This document shows, piece after piece, positions 1 through 8,366 of a DNA stretch of 64,000 nucleotides (position 1 is the first letter of the stretch; each line of letters opens with the position of its first letter). Position numbers and translations under genes: made by a program. Below the pieces are notes generated by a model. That model searched no databases. It was not told the DNA's origin and was given only the letters and a program-made list of their open reading frames with translations. The stretch is from Micromonospora yangpuensis (GTDB lineage: Bacteria; Actinomycetota; Actinomycetes; Mycobacteriales; Micromonosporaceae): positions 558,001 to 622,000 of the forward strand of contig NZ_FMIA01000002.1 of the NCBI RefSeq assembly GCF_900091615.1. The letters run 5' to 3'.

Positions 1-2
1 AT

Positions 3-128
3 GCCGGCCGGGTCACCGCGACGGTGCGGGCTCCGGTCCGGGCCCTCGGTGCTCGGTTGCCCCGGCTCAACGTCTCCGCCACCGTCGTCGCCGCCGTGGA
101 ACCGGGCCTACCGGAGCCGTCCCGGTGA
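3..128 (+). CDS. C-terminal fragment, probable TadE-family pilus protein (cut by window edge)
   Basis: Only the last 41 codons lie in the window, read from base 3 to the TGA at 126-128. The tail is rich in Val, Ala, Arg and Pro and carries no recognisable domain. It overlaps the next, TadE-like gene by four bases (GTGA), the usual sign of translational coupling. The helicase found further on belongs to the known actinobacterial helicase/secretion (tad pilus) neighbourhood, so a TadE-type pseudopilin or pilus-assembly protein is the best guess. That assignment rests on context rather than on this fragment. Confidence 0.5.
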   Translation, partial: AGRVTATVRAPVRALGARLPRLNVSATVVAAVEPGLPEPSR

Positions 129-481
129 AAAGTGCGCCCGGGGACCGGGGTGGGGCCACCGTCTGTGTGTTCGCCGCGGGATTGGTGCTGCTCACGTTCG
201 CGACCTTCGCCGCGGCGGTCGCCGCTGCCGGGGTGGCCCGACAGCGGGCCGGCGTCGCGGCGGACTTCGCGGCGCTCGCCGGCGCCGGTGCGGTGGCCCA
301 GGGCGACGAGGCGGCCTGCCGCTCCGCCGCGACCCTCGCCGAGGCCAACGGCGGGCGGCTTACCGGTTGCCGGGTCGACGGCCTCGACGTGCAGGTGACG
401 GCGGCGGTCACCGTGACCGCCCTGCCCGGCCTCACCCGGACCGTCACCGCCACCGCCCGCGCCGGCCCGGTACGCGCGTGA
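125..481 (+). CDS. Rv3654c/TadE-like secreted pilus-neighbourhood protein
   Basis: A 118-residue protein with a short basic start (MKSAPGDRGG) followed by one hydrophobic helix at about residues 11-37 and a small Ala/Val/Thr-rich beta-type domain. This is the TadE-like architecture: an N-terminal signal-anchor helix that can pack as a pseudopilin outside the membrane. Two Cys residues (CRSAAT and GCRVDG) could form a disulfide in the extracytoplasmic part. The GTG start overlaps the stop of the preceding gene. The family (helicase/secretion neighbourhood TadE-like protein) is known to lie beside the DECH helicase that is also present here, on the opposite strand at 1558-4113. Function in tad-type pilus assembly is inferred from family and context. 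Confidence 0.75.
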   Translation: MKSAPGDRGGATVCVFAAGLVLLTFATFAAAVAAAGVARQRAGVAADFAALAGAGAVAQGDEAACRSAATLAEANGGRLTGCRVDGLDVQVTAAVTVTALPGLTRTVTATARAGPVRA

Positions 482-573
482 CGGGGGTGGTGAGCGTGCT
501 GTCGTGGACGGTCCAGCCCGGCCGGGGCGGTGGAGGGAGGTGCCGACCTTCGGCGGTCGGCACCTCCGGCGGG

Positions 574-1152
574 TCACCGGCCCTGGAGCGCGTCCAGGGC
601 GATCGACATGGCGATGACCAGCCGCCGGTCGATCTGCGGGTTGGGGATCTCGACGACGTACCGGTCGCGCAGGCCCCACTTCTTGATCACCGAGAAGACC
701 GGCTGACCGTTGGCGACGAAGTCGAAGTGGTACGGCAGCCAGGAGAGCGAGTCGACGAAGCGCCGCAGGATCGCCACCGGCATGCTGCGTTCCTGGCCGA
801 CGACCGCCGGCAGGCCGGGCTGCTCGACGTGCCAGGTCGAGCGGAGCAGGGACTGGCCGAAGTCCTTACGGAACAGGCCGATCGGGTTGCCGGCCGCGTC
901 GGTCACGTCGTACGTGGCGGCGAGGTCGAGCCGTTGCCGGGCCTTGAAACCGAGCAGCGGCTGCTGCTTGGTGTCGTCGGTGTAGATGGTCACCTGCTCC
1001 TTGAAGGCGAGCCGCTTCTGCTGCGCGAACGCGAGCAGCCCGGCCTCACCACCGTCGGGCCCGACGGCGTGCACCTCGTACTGGTTGACCATCAGCCGGA
1101 TGCGCTGGCGGATGTGGAACTGCTGCTGGCCCTGCAGAACGTCTGGCTGCAT
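574..1152 (-). CDS. LURP-one-related / tubby-like beta-barrel protein
   Basis: About 192 residues, starting MQPDVLQGQQQFHIRQ. The ATG at 1152 is preferred because an AAGGAG box sits seven bases upstream; a longer start at 1191 has no such signal. The pattern of short beta strands, with segments like RIRLMVNQYEVHAVG and LGFKARQRLDLAATYDV, fits the LURP-one-related (tubby C-terminal-like) fold also found in phospholipid scramblases. There is no signal peptide and no obvious catalytic motif. In bacteria these proteins have no firmly established role; membrane or phospholipid association is only suggested by the fold. It stands alone between the TadE-like gene and a small conserved gene. Confidence 0.75.
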   Translation of the reverse strand: MQPDVLQGQQQFHIRQRIRLMVNQYEVHAVGPDGGEAGLLAFAQQKRLAFKEQVTIYTDDTKQQPLLGFKARQRLDLAATYDVTDAAGNPIGLFRKDFGQSLLRSTWHVEQPGLPAVVGQERSMPVAILRRFVDSLSWLPYHFDFVANGQPVFSVIKKWGLRDRYVVEIPNPQIDRRLVIAMSIALDALQGR

Positions 1153-1256
1153 GAATATCTCCTTGGAAGGGTGCGCCGGAGTGTTGCACAATCCGGCAAC
1201 CCGCTGGTGCCTGCTCCCGCCCGGACGACCGGCACCGCGCCGCCCGGGTCAGCGGG

Positions 1257-1463
1257 TCAGCGTCCGCCGTCCACCGGTACCCGCATCACCAAGGTGTTGA
1301 GCACCTGGTGGATGCTGCGCAGCCGCTCACTTATCTGGTCCAGTCGTTCGGCCTGGGCCAGCGCGGCGAGCGCCGAGCCCAGGGCGATCTGCTGGTCGGG
1401 GGTGAGGTGCTCCTGGTTGATCGTGTACAGCAGGTCGACAGTTTCGGCGATGGTGTCGGCCAC
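1257..1463 (-). CDS. small conserved hypothetical protein, alpha-helical
   Basis: A 68-residue protein starting at a GTG (base 1463) that is preceded by a strong GGAGGAGG box; the open frame runs further upstream but without a ribosome binding site. The sequence is highly helical and charged: ADTIAETVDLLYTINQE, then a heptad-like stretch LGSALAALAQAERLDQISERLRSIHQVL that could form a coiled coil. No Cys, no signal peptide and no membrane segment. It is probably cytoplasmic and may dimerise. I do not recognise the family. It lies about 94 bp downstream of the helicase gene and on the same strand, so it may be co-transcribed with it. Confidence 0.6.
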   Translation of the reverse strand: MADTIAETVDLLYTINQEHLTPDQQIALGSALAALAQAERLDQISERLRSIHQVLNTLVMRVPVDGGR

Positions 1464-1557
1464 GACTCCTCCTCCGGCGGAAGGGCAACGAGCTAAGGGC
1501 TGCGCCAACGTCGATGGAAGCGCTCCCACGCCCCCCATTTCCCAGACTGACCGCGAT

Positions 1558-4113
1558 CTATTCCTGCCGCCGGCCAGCCAGCTCGGCCAGCACCACGTCG
1601 AGGACCCGGACCGCCTCCGGCTTGGCCAGCGGGTTGTTGCCGTTGCCGCACTTCGGGGACTGGACGCAGGACGGGCAGCCGGACTCGCAGCCGCACTGGT
1701 CGATCGCCTCCCGGGTGGCCCGCAGCCACTCGGTGGCCGTCCGGTACGCCCGTTCGGCGAAGCCGGCCCCGCCGGGGTGCCCGTCGTAGACGAAGACGGT
1801 CGGGGCCTCGGTGTCCGGGTGCAGCGCGGTGGAGAGTCCGCCGATGTCCCACCGGTCGCAGGTGGCGATCAGCGGCAGCAACCCGATCGCGGCGTGTTCG
1901 GCGGCGTGCAGGGCGCCCGGGACGTCGGCCGGCTCCACCCCGGCCAGCGCCAGCGCCTGCGGCGACACGGTGAACCAGACCGCGACGGTGCGCAGCTCAC
2001 GGGCGGGCAGGTCCAGCGGGCGGGTGTCGATGACCTCGCCGGAGGCGATCCGTCGCCGCTGGTACGAGACCACCTGGCTGGTCACGTCCACCTCGCCGAG
2101 GAAGAGCCCGACCGGGCCGGCGTCCACGTACGACCTTACGGAGACCACCGACAGCGAGGTGACGTCCCGGGCGTGGGTGGACCAGTCCGGCTCCTCCGGG
2201 TGCACCAGCGCGCAGCCGTCGGCGAGGTCCAACTCGTCCACCACGTACGACACGCCCTGGTGCAGGTAGACCGCGCCGGGGTGGATCAGGAAGTGCGACG
2301 AGCCGCCGTCGACGGTGCCGAGCAGCCGACCGGTGGCCGACTCGACCACGCAGACCGGTGCGCCGCCGGAGCCCCGCAGGTCCACCTCGGGGCGTTCCCG
2401 GTGCCGCCAGTACCAGCCGGTCGGCCGGGCCCGCAGCGCGCCGGCGGCGACCAGCGAGTCCACCGCCTCCTTCGCCCCGTCGCCGAAGAGCTCCAGGTCG
2501 GCGGGGGTGAGCGGGGACTCGGCCGCCGCGCAGGCCAACTGTGGGGCGAGCACGTACGGGTTGGCCGGGTCGAGCACGGTCGCCTCGACCGGGCGGCCGA
2601 ACAGCGCCTCCGGGTGGTGCACCAGGTAGGTGTCCAGCGGGTCGTCCCGGGCCACCAGCACCGCCAGCGCCTCCTGCCCCGAGCGTCCGGCCCGGCCGGC
2701 CTGCTGCCACAGCGACGCCCGGGTGCCCGGCCAACCGCAGATCAGCACGGCGTCCAGCCCGACCAGGTCGACGCCGAGTTCCAGCGCGTTGGTGGAGGCG
2801 AGCCCGAGCAGGTCGCCGTCGAGCAGCGCCCGTTCCAACTCCCGGCGTTCCTCCCGCAGGTAGCCGGCCCGGTAGGCGGCGACCCGGTCACCCAGCCCGG
2901 CGACGGCCTCGTCGAGGGCCCGTCGGGCGTTGGCGGCGACCACCTCGGCACCCCGGCGGGACCGGACGAAGGCGAGCGTGCGTACCCCCTCGGCGACCGT
3001 GTCGGCGAGCAGGTCGGCGGTCTCCCGCAGCGCCGACCGGCGGACCTGGGTCAGCTCCGCGACGGCGGCGTCCACGGCGGAGTCCGGCGGGAGCAGCGGC
3101 GGCTCCCAGAGGGCGAAGGTGACCCCGCCGCGCGGCGAGGCGTCCTCGGTGACGGCGGTTACCGGCACCCCCGTGAGTCGTCCGGCGGTCGTCGCCGGGT
3201 CACCGGAGGTGGCCGACGCGAGCAGGAAGACCGGCCCACCGGCCGCCCCCGCCCCCACCTGCCGGGGAATCCGACCATCACCCGCGCCCGCCGAGCCCGC
3301 GCCCGCCGAGCCCGCGCCCGCCGAGCCCGCGCCCGCCGAGCCCGCGCCCGCCGAGCCCGAGCCCGAGCCCGCGGCCGCCGAGCCCGCGCCCGCCGCGCCC
3401 GAGCGGCCCGGGACGCCGGCCGAACCCCGGCCGGACGGCGCGCAGCGGCGGCGGAGCCGGCGGAGCACGTGTGCGACGTGGGAGCCGAAGACGCCCCGGT
3501 AGGTGTGGCACTCGTCGACGATCACGTACGTCAACCGGCGCAGGAACCCGGACCACTGGGCGTGTCCGGGCAGGATGCCGTGGTGCAGCATGTCGGGGTT
3601 GGTCAGCACGAACCGGGAGTGCCGCCGGATCCACTCCCGTTCGGTGCGCGGGGTGTCGCCGTCGTAGCAGGCGGGGCGTACCCCGGGTAGTTCCAGGGCG
3701 GCGACGGCGCGCAACTGGTCGGCGGCGAGGGCCTTGGTCGGGGCCAGGTACAGCACCGTGGCGCGCGGGTCGGCGAGCAGGGTGGCCAGGGCGGGCAGCA
3801 GGTAGGCCAGGGACTTGCCGCTGGCGGTGCCGGTGGCGACCACCACGTGCCGGCCGGCGTACGCCAGGTCGGCCGCCTCGGCCTGGTGCCGCCAGGGCGC
3901 GTCCACGCCGCGCCCGGCCAGCGCCGCCCGTAGCTCCTCGGGGACCCAGTCGGGCCAGGGCGCCGGTACGCCGGTGCGGGCCGGCACCTGCTCGACGTGG
4001 GTGACCGGGTCACCGGCGGTCCGGGCGCGCAGCCGGCGTAGCAGGTCGGCGGGCGCCGCCACCGGCGTCCGCTCGCGGCCGGCTCGGGTGGCTGCGGAGG
4101 TCACGTCCTGCAC
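1558..4113 (-). CDS. DECH-box superfamily 2 helicase with C-terminal DUF1998 four-Cys domain (MrfA/Hrq1-like)
   Basis: An 851-residue ATP-dependent helicase. Walker A ATGTASGKS lies at residues 93-101, motif II DECH at 200-203, SAT (motif III) at 300-302 and QQAGRAGRSG (motif VI) in the second RecA domain. The C-terminus has the DUF1998 signature with a Cys cluster, CGCESGCPSC plus a further Cys, at about 807-822, a metal site as in Bacillus MrfA, which takes part in mitomycin-lesion repair. A role in DNA repair is therefore likely. The family is the actinobacterial helicase/secretion-neighbourhood DEAH helicase found beside TadE-like genes, as here. Odd feature: residues about 227-293, between motifs II and III, form a Gly/Ala/Ser-rich insertion made by a 15-bp tandem repeat. 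Start is the GTG at 4113, divergent from bldG. Confidence 0.92.
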   Translation of the reverse strand: MQDVTSAATRAGRERTPVAAPADLLRRLRARTAGDPVTHVEQVPARTGVPAPWPDWVPEELRAALAGRGVDAPWRHQAEAADLAYAGRHVVVATGTASGKSLAYLLPALATLLADPRATVLYLAPTKALAADQLRAVAALELPGVRPACYDGDTPRTEREWIRRHSRFVLTNPDMLHHGILPGHAQWSGFLRRLTYVIVDECHTYRGVFGSHVAHVLRRLRRRCAPSGRGSAGVPGRSGAAGAGSAAAGSGSGSAGAGSAGAGSAGAGSAGAGSAGAGDGRIPRQVGAGAAGGPVFLLASATSGDPATTAGRLTGVPVTAVTEDASPRGGVTFALWEPPLLPPDSAVDAAVAELTQVRRSALRETADLLADTVAEGVRTLAFVRSRRGAEVVAANARRALDEAVAGLGDRVAAYRAGYLREERRELERALLDGDLLGLASTNALELGVDLVGLDAVLICGWPGTRASLWQQAGRAGRSGQEALAVLVARDDPLDTYLVHHPEALFGRPVEATVLDPANPYVLAPQLACAAAESPLTPADLELFGDGAKEAVDSLVAAGALRARPTGWYWRHRERPEVDLRGSGGAPVCVVESATGRLLGTVDGGSSHFLIHPGAVYLHQGVSYVVDELDLADGCALVHPEEPDWSTHARDVTSLSVVSVRSYVDAGPVGLFLGEVDVTSQVVSYQRRRIASGEVIDTRPLDLPARELRTVAVWFTVSPQALALAGVEPADVPGALHAAEHAAIGLLPLIATCDRWDIGGLSTALHPDTEAPTVFVYDGHPGGAGFAERAYRTATEWLRATREAIDQCGCESGCPSCVQSPKCGNGNNPLAKPEAVRVLDVVLAELAGRRQE
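3281..3355. repeat. 15-bp tandem repeat (5 copies) inside the helicase gene
   Basis: Five head-to-tail copies of CCCGCGCCCGCCGAG, in frame, coding Ala-Gly-Ala-Gly-Ser-type units on the minus strand. A degenerate continuation follows to about 3400. The repeat creates a flexible linker between helicase motifs II and III. Copy number is likely to vary between strains. Confidence 0.9.
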
Positions 4114-4246
4114 TCTCGCACTGGTGTTCGGAGATGAAAACCGGGGGTGCTGGGTATGGGGTGGAGCGGTCGACGCTCCACCGGGGGCTTCGACCGGGGA
4201 TGGTTAGATGCCCCAGAAGAGTTTACGGCTCTTGCGAGGAGGACCG

Positions 4247-4603
4247 ATGGAGCTGTCGCTGGCGACCCACACGGTGGGGGAGCACACGGTGCTCTCCGTC
4301 GGCGGCGAGGTGGACGTCTACACCGCCCCCCGGCTGAGGGAACGGCTGCTGGAGTTGATCGACGGCGGGGACCGGCGGATCGTGGTGGATCTCGGTCGGG
4401 TGGACTTCCTCGACTCCACCGGCCTGGGTGTGCTGGTCGGGGCGCTCAAGCGGCTGCGGGCCGCCGGTGGTTCGTTCGCGCTGGTCTGCGACAAGGAGCC
4501 GCTGCTCAAGATCTTCCGGATCACCGCGCTGGACCAGGTCTTCCCGTTGCACCCCACGGTCGACGCGGCGGTCGAGGCGGACCCGACCGGCTCCGGCGCG
4601 TGA
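4247..4603 (+). CDS. bldG: anti-sigma factor antagonist, BldG ortholog
   Basis: A 118-residue single STAS-domain protein that binds anti-sigma factors when unphosphorylated. The phosphorylation loop is [12 protein letters not shown], with the target Ser at about residue 58. The sequence ([32 protein letters not shown]) closely resembles Streptomyces BldG, which controls aerial development and antibiotic production. The ATG at 4247 has an AGGAGG box at 4237-4242. The next gene, a predicted anti-sigma ATPase, starts within its stop codon. Placement between the DECH helicase and hppA is the same as in Streptomyces, supporting orthology. Confidence 0.93.
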   Translation: MELSLATHTVGEHTVLSVGGEVDVYTAPRLRERLLELIDGGDRRIVVDLGRVDFLDSTGLGVLVGALKRLRAAGGSFALVCDKEPLLKIFRITALDQVFPLHPTVDAAVEADPTGSGA

Positions 4604-5037
4604 TGGCGACCGTCAAGCTCTCCTTCTCGCCCGCTCCGGTGCACGTGCGCACCGCCCGCCTGGTCGGCGTCGCGGTGGCCCGTCGGGCCGGGGTCCGCGA
4701 GGACCTGCTCGACGAGGTACGCCTGGCCATCGGCGAGGCCTGCACCCGGGCGGTCGCCCTGCACCGGCAGTACGGGGTGCCCGATCCGGTGCTGGTGGAG
4801 ATGTCCGACGGCGGGACGTACGCGGTCCGGGTGGTGGACCGGGCCCCGATCGAGGCGAGCATCGGCCTGGCCGCGTTGCCGCCGGACGCGCTGGCCAACG
4901 AGTCGCTCACCGATGAGGCGCTGACCACCGGCGTGGGCTTCGCCCTGCTCGCCGGGTTCGTCGAGGACCTGCAGGTGCGCCCGGTCGACGAGGGCGTCGG
5001 CACCGAGGTCCGGATGGTCTGGCCGGTGTCCCGCTGA
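4603..5037 (+). CDS. anti-sigma factor, divergent GHKL (RsbW-like) ATPase fold
   Basis: A 144-residue protein of the SpoIIAB/RsbW-like family, expected to bind a sigma factor and to phosphorylate the preceding BldG. Its ATG overlaps the bldG stop (TGATG). The N box reads IGEACTRAV: the family has Glu-Ala-x-x-Asn-Ala-Val, so the Mg2+-coordinating Asn appears replaced by Arg. The usual D-x-G-x-G segment is replaced by VDRAPIEA, without glycines, while a Gly-containing lid-like stretch (TTGVGFALLAGF) is present. Kinase activity may therefore be weak or lost. Fold and partner are well supported by position; enzymatic activity is uncertain. Confidence 0.85.
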   Translation: MATVKLSFSPAPVHVRTARLVGVAVARRAGVREDLLDEVRLAIGEACTRAVALHRQYGVPDPVLVEMSDGGTYAVRVVDRAPIEASIGLAALPPDALANESLTDEALTTGVGFALLAGFVEDLQVRPVDEGVGTEVRMVWPVSR

Positions 5038-5060
5038 CCCCGCAGCGGCGGCGACAGGTG

Positions 5061-5076
5061 CTCCGCTAAAGCGGAG
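5061..5076. terminator. short inverted repeat after the bldG operon
   Basis: CTCCGCTAAAGCGGAG forms a 6-bp stem with a four-base loop 24 bp after the stop of the anti-sigma gene. A T-rich stretch (GATTTTTCC) lies some 20 bp further on rather than directly behind it, so this is at best a weak terminator. Confidence 0.35.
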
Positions 5077-5150
5077 TCGACGACTGCCTATATCAGATTT
5101 TTCCTCGTAACACAGCGACGAAGATCATCAGCCGTGGGTGCACCCTCCGT

Positions 5151-5180
5151 GTGACCTCCAACACGACCGGCGGCTACAGT
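5151..5180 (+). promoter_or_regulatory. candidate promoter for hppA
   Basis: GTGACC (5151-5156) and TACAGT (5175-5180) are separated by 18 bp, a reasonable vegetative sigma pattern for a high-GC actinobacterium. It would give a leader of about 150 bases before the hppA ATG. Based on motif matching only. Confidence 0.35.
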
Positions 5181-5333
5181 ACCCGGGTTGTCAGCAAGTG
5201 ATCCGCCCCGCAGCCAGCGGGTACGTTCGGCGCTGGTCTGCCCCGACGGGCCGGCGCACTTGCTTTTCCGCATCCGGGCGCCGGTCGGTGCGTCTCCACC
5301 GTCGGCGCGAGTGCACGGTTCAGGAGGACATAG

Positions 5334-7712
5334 ATGTCCGGGACTCTGGCCGCCCAGGGTGGCGAGCTCTCCCTCACCGGTGCCAATCTGACGTATGTCG
5401 TCATCGCGGCGGTCGTCGCGCTGGTGGCCCTCGTCTTCGCCGCCACCCTCACCAAGACGGTCCTGGCGGCCGGTACGGGCACCGAGAAGATGCAGGAGAT
5501 CTCCGGAGCTGTCCAGGAGGGTGCCTCGGCGTACTTGACCCGGCAGTTCCGGACCCTGGCGATCTTCGTGGTCATCGCGGTGGTGCTGCTCTTCCTGCTG
5601 CCGGTGCACGACACCGACGGCAGTGAGCTGCTGGTCAAGATCGGCCGTTCGGCGTTCTTCGTGGTCGGCGCGCTGTTCAGCGCGTTCATCGGTGGCGCCG
5701 GCATGTGGCTGGCCACCCGCGCCAACCTGCGGGTCGCCGCCGCCGCCCGGGAACGTGAAGGTGGCCGCGAGGCGGCCATGAAGATCGCCTTCCGGACCGG
5801 TGGCGTGGTCGGCTTCCTCACCGTCGGCCTCGGCCTGGTAGGTGCGGCGGCGGTCGTGCTGCTGTACCGGGGTGACGCGCCGACCGTGCTGGAGGGCTTC
5901 GGCTTCGGTGCCGCCCTGCTCGCCATGTTCATGCGGGTCGGCGGTGGCATCTTCACCAAGGCCGCCGACGTCGGCGCGGACCTGGTCGGCAAGGTCGAGC
6001 AGGGCATTCCCGAGGACGACCCGCGGAACGCGGCCACCATCGCCGACAACGTGGGCGACAACGTCGGTGACTGCGCCGGCATGGCCGCCGACCTCTTCGA
6101 GTCGTACGCGGTCACCCTGGTCGCCGCGCTGATCCTCGGTCGGGCCGCGTTCGGCAACGAGGGCCTGGTCCTGCCGCTGATCATCTCGACCATCGGCGTA
6201 CTGGTGGCGATCATCGGTGTCTTCATCACCCGGCTGCGCGCCTCCGACCGCAACGGGCTGACCGCGATCAACCGGGCCTTCTACCTCTCCGCGGTGATCT
6301 CCGCCGCGCTGGTGGCTGTCGCCTCCTTCGGCTACCTCCAGCCCAGCTGGGCCGACCAGCTCGGCGACCAGTGGCGGCAGGGGCTGGGTGTCGACGGCGG
6401 CGACCCGCCGTTCGGCCCGCGCGGCACCGTCATCGCCGCGGTGGTCATCGGTATCGTGCTGGCCGCCGCGATCCAGGCGCTGACCGGCTACTTCACCGAG
6501 ACCAACCGGCGGCCGGTGCAGGACATCGGCAAGAGCTCGCAGACCGGGCCGGCCACCGTCATCCTCGCCGGCATCAGCATCGGCCTGGAGTCGGCGGTCT
6601 ACTCCGCGCTGCTGATCGGCGCGGGTGTCTTCGGCGCGTTCCTGCTCGGCGGCGGGTCGATCACGCTGTCGCTGTTCGCCGTGGCGCTGGCCGGTACCGG
6701 CCTGCTCACCACCGTCGGCGTGATCGTCGCGATGGACACCTTCGGCCCGATCTCCGACAACGCCCAGGGCGTGGCGGAGATGTCCGGCGACATCGACGAG
6801 CACGGCGCGCAGACGCTCACCGAGCTCGACGCGGTAGGCAACACCACCAAGGCGATCACCAAGGGCATCGCGATCGCCACCGCCGTGCTCGCCGCGACCG
6901 CGCTGTTCGGCTCGTACACCGACACGCTGCGCACCGCGTACGCCGACGCGGGTGTCGGTGACGTCGGCGCGGAGATCCTCAACGCGCTGAACGTGGCCAA
7001 CCCGCAGAACCTGGTCGGCCTGATCATCGGGGCGGCGGTGGTCTTCCTCTTCTCCGGGCTGGCCATCAACGCGGTCTCCCGCTCGGCAGGTGCCGTGGTG
7101 ATGGAGGTGCGCCGGCAGTTCCGCGAGCTGCCCGGGATCATGGACGGCACCCAGCGCCCCGAGTACGGCAAGGTGGTCGACATCTGCACCCGGGACGCGC
7201 AGCGGGAGCTACTCACCCCGGGGCTGCTCGCCATCCTCGCCCCGATCGCGGTCGGTTTCGGTCTCGGTCCGGGCGCGTTGGCGGCGTACCTGGCCGGCGC
7301 GATCGGTGCCGGCACGTTGATGGCGGTCTTCCTGTCCAACTCCGGCGGGGCCTGGGACAACGCCAAGAAGCTGGTCGAGGACGGCGCGTACGGCGGCAAG
7401 GGCTCCGAGTCGCACTCCGCCACCGTCATCGGCGACACCGTCGGTGACCCGTTCAAGGACACCGCCGGCCCGGCGATCAACCCGCTGCTCAAGGTGATGA
7501 ACCTGGTGTCGCTGCTGATCGCCCCGGCCGTGGTGGCGTTCAGCGTCGGCGACGACCGCAACGCGCCGCTGCGCATCGGCATCGCCGTGGTGGCGACGCT
7601 GATCGTCGTCGCGGCGGTGGTGTTCAGCAAGCGCAAGGGCGTGGCGATGTCCGACGCCGACGACGGTGACGCCGGGCGCTCGGACCAGCGTCCGGAGACG
7701 GTGAACGCCTGA
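5334..7712 (+). CDS. hppA: K+-independent proton-translocating membrane pyrophosphatase
   Basis: A 792-residue integral membrane enzyme that couples hydrolysis of PPi to proton export, with about 16 predicted helices. The family signature DVGADLVGKVE is in the segment GGGIFTKAADVGADLVGKVE, followed by the Asp-rich DDPRNAATIADNVGDNVGD pyrophosphate/Mg2+ loop. The sequence GNTTKAITKG carries Lys where K+-dependent enzymes have Ala, the established marker of the K+-independent H+-pumping class. ATG at 5334 follows an AGGAGG box. A strong hairpin terminator follows, so it is probably a single-gene unit. In Streptomyces it also neighbours bldG. The C-terminal tail after the last helix is short and acidic. 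Confidence 0.97.
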   Translation: MSGTLAAQGGELSLTGANLTYVVIAAVVALVALVFAATLTKTVLAAGTGTEKMQEISGAVQEGASAYLTRQFRTLAIFVVIAVVLLFLLPVHDTDGSELLVKIGRSAFFVVGALFSAFIGGAGMWLATRANLRVAAAAREREGGREAAMKIAFRTGGVVGFLTVGLGLVGAAAVVLLYRGDAPTVLEGFGFGAALLAMFMRVGGGIFTKAADVGADLVGKVEQGIPEDDPRNAATIADNVGDNVGDCAGMAADLFESYAVTLVAALILGRAAFGNEGLVLPLIISTIGVLVAIIGVFITRLRASDRNGLTAINRAFYLSAVISAALVAVASFGYLQPSWADQLGDQWRQGLGVDGGDPPFGPRGTVIAAVVIGIVLAAAIQALTGYFTETNRRPVQDIGKSSQTGPATVILAGISIGLESAVYSALLIGAGVFGAFLLGGGSITLSLFAVALAGTGLLTTVGVIVAMDTFGPISDNAQGVAEMSGDIDEHGAQTLTELDAVGNTTKAITKGIAIATAVLAATALFGSYTDTLRTAYADAGVGDVGAEILNALNVANPQNLVGLIIGAAVVFLFSGLAINAVSRSAGAVVMEVRRQFRELPGIMDGTQRPEYGKVVDICTRDAQRELLTPGLLAILAPIAVGFGLGPGALAAYLAGAIGAGTLMAVFLSNSGGAWDNAKKLVEDGAYGGKGSESHSATVIGDTVGDPFKDTAGPAINPLLKVMNLVSLLIAPAVVAFSVGDDRNAPLRIGIAVVATLIVVAAVVFSKRKGVAMSDADDGDAGRSDQRPETVNA

Positions 7713-7727
7713 GTCGTACCGGATGAC

Positions 7728-7761
7728 GGGACCCCGACCGATCACCTTCGGTCGGGGTCCC
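7728..7761 (+). terminator. strong hairpin terminator of hppA
   Basis: GGGACCCCGACCGA (7728-7741) pairs perfectly with TCGGTCGGGGTCCC (7748-7761): a 14-bp GC-rich stem with a six-base loop, starting 15 bp after the hppA stop codon. There is no U tract, as is common in high-GC actinobacteria. Confidence 0.8.
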
Positions 7762-7826
7762 CGCCGGGGTCCGGTCGGCAAACCTGACCGGTGGCATGCG
7801 TGGCCTGAGGCCGTACCCTGCAACGC

Positions 7827-8366
7827 ATGCGTACCTGCCGGGCGAGCGCCGCCGGAAAGCTGACGGTCGTCCTGGCCACGCTCCTGCTCGTCGCCGGTTG
7901 TGCCAGCGGGCCCAGCCCCCGGGCCTGGGCCGCCTCGGTCTGCGAGGCGCTCACCCCGTGGCGGGCCGAGATCAGCAAGCTGACCAGCAGCACGCAGCAG
8001 CAGATGACCGCCAAGACCACCCCGCCCCAGGCGAAGGAGAATCTGGTGCGTCTGTTCGCCGGGGCGGAACAGGCGAGCGAGACCGCCCGCCGGACGGTCG
8101 AGGAGGCCGGAGTGCCCCAGGCCGACCAGGGCGAGCAGGTTGCTGCCGGCTTCCTCGCCGCGCTGGGCAAGGTGCGGGACGCGTACGGCCGGGCCCGCGA
8201 CACCATCGACGGACTGGGCACCGGCGAACCCGCCGCCTTCTACGACGGGGTCCGGGCCGCCGTGACGAAACTGAACGAGGAGTACGACGCCGGCGCGCTG
8301 GACACCAGCCGGCTGCATTCGGAAGAGCTCAAACAGGCCTTCGACGAGGTCCCGGAGTGTCGCTGA
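7827..8366 (+). CDS. putative lipoprotein, unknown function
   Basis: A 179-residue protein with a lipoprotein signal peptide: basic start MRTCRASAAGK, a hydrophobic stretch VVLATLLLVAGC and a lipobox LVAGC, so Cys25 would be lipidated and the protein held on the outer face of the membrane. The mature part is helical and charged with a Thr/Ser/Gln-rich segment (KLTSSTQQQMTAKTT). No enzymatic motif is visible. The pattern resembles small actinobacterial lipoproteins of unknown role found upstream of topA. Its last ten bases overlap the next gene, so the two are co-translated. Confidence 0.8.
   Translation: MRTCRASAAGKLTVVLATLLLVAGCASGPSPRAWAASVCEALTPWRAEISKLTSSTQQQMTAKTTPPQAKENLVRLFAGAEQASETARRTVEEAGVPQADQGEQVAAGFLAALGKVRDAYGRARDTIDGLGTGEPAAFYDGVRAAVTKLNEEYDAGALDTSRLHSEELKQAFDEVPECR

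Noticed and set aside
3281..3355. Regular repeats suggesting a CRISPR array
   Set aside because: Units of 15 bp without spacers, in frame inside the helicase; a coding tandem repeat. No cas genes in the window.
1..3690. A 1229-codon open frame on the plus strand
   Set aside because: It is the antisense shadow of the DECH helicase and neighbouring genes; its protein is an Arg/Gly/Pro-rich nonsense sequence with no motif, while the minus strand has all helicase motifs.
5088..6803. A long minus-strand frame opposite hppA
   Set aside because: Asp/Gly/Arg-rich shadow sequence opposite a clearly conserved membrane pyrophosphatase; no ribosome binding site or family.
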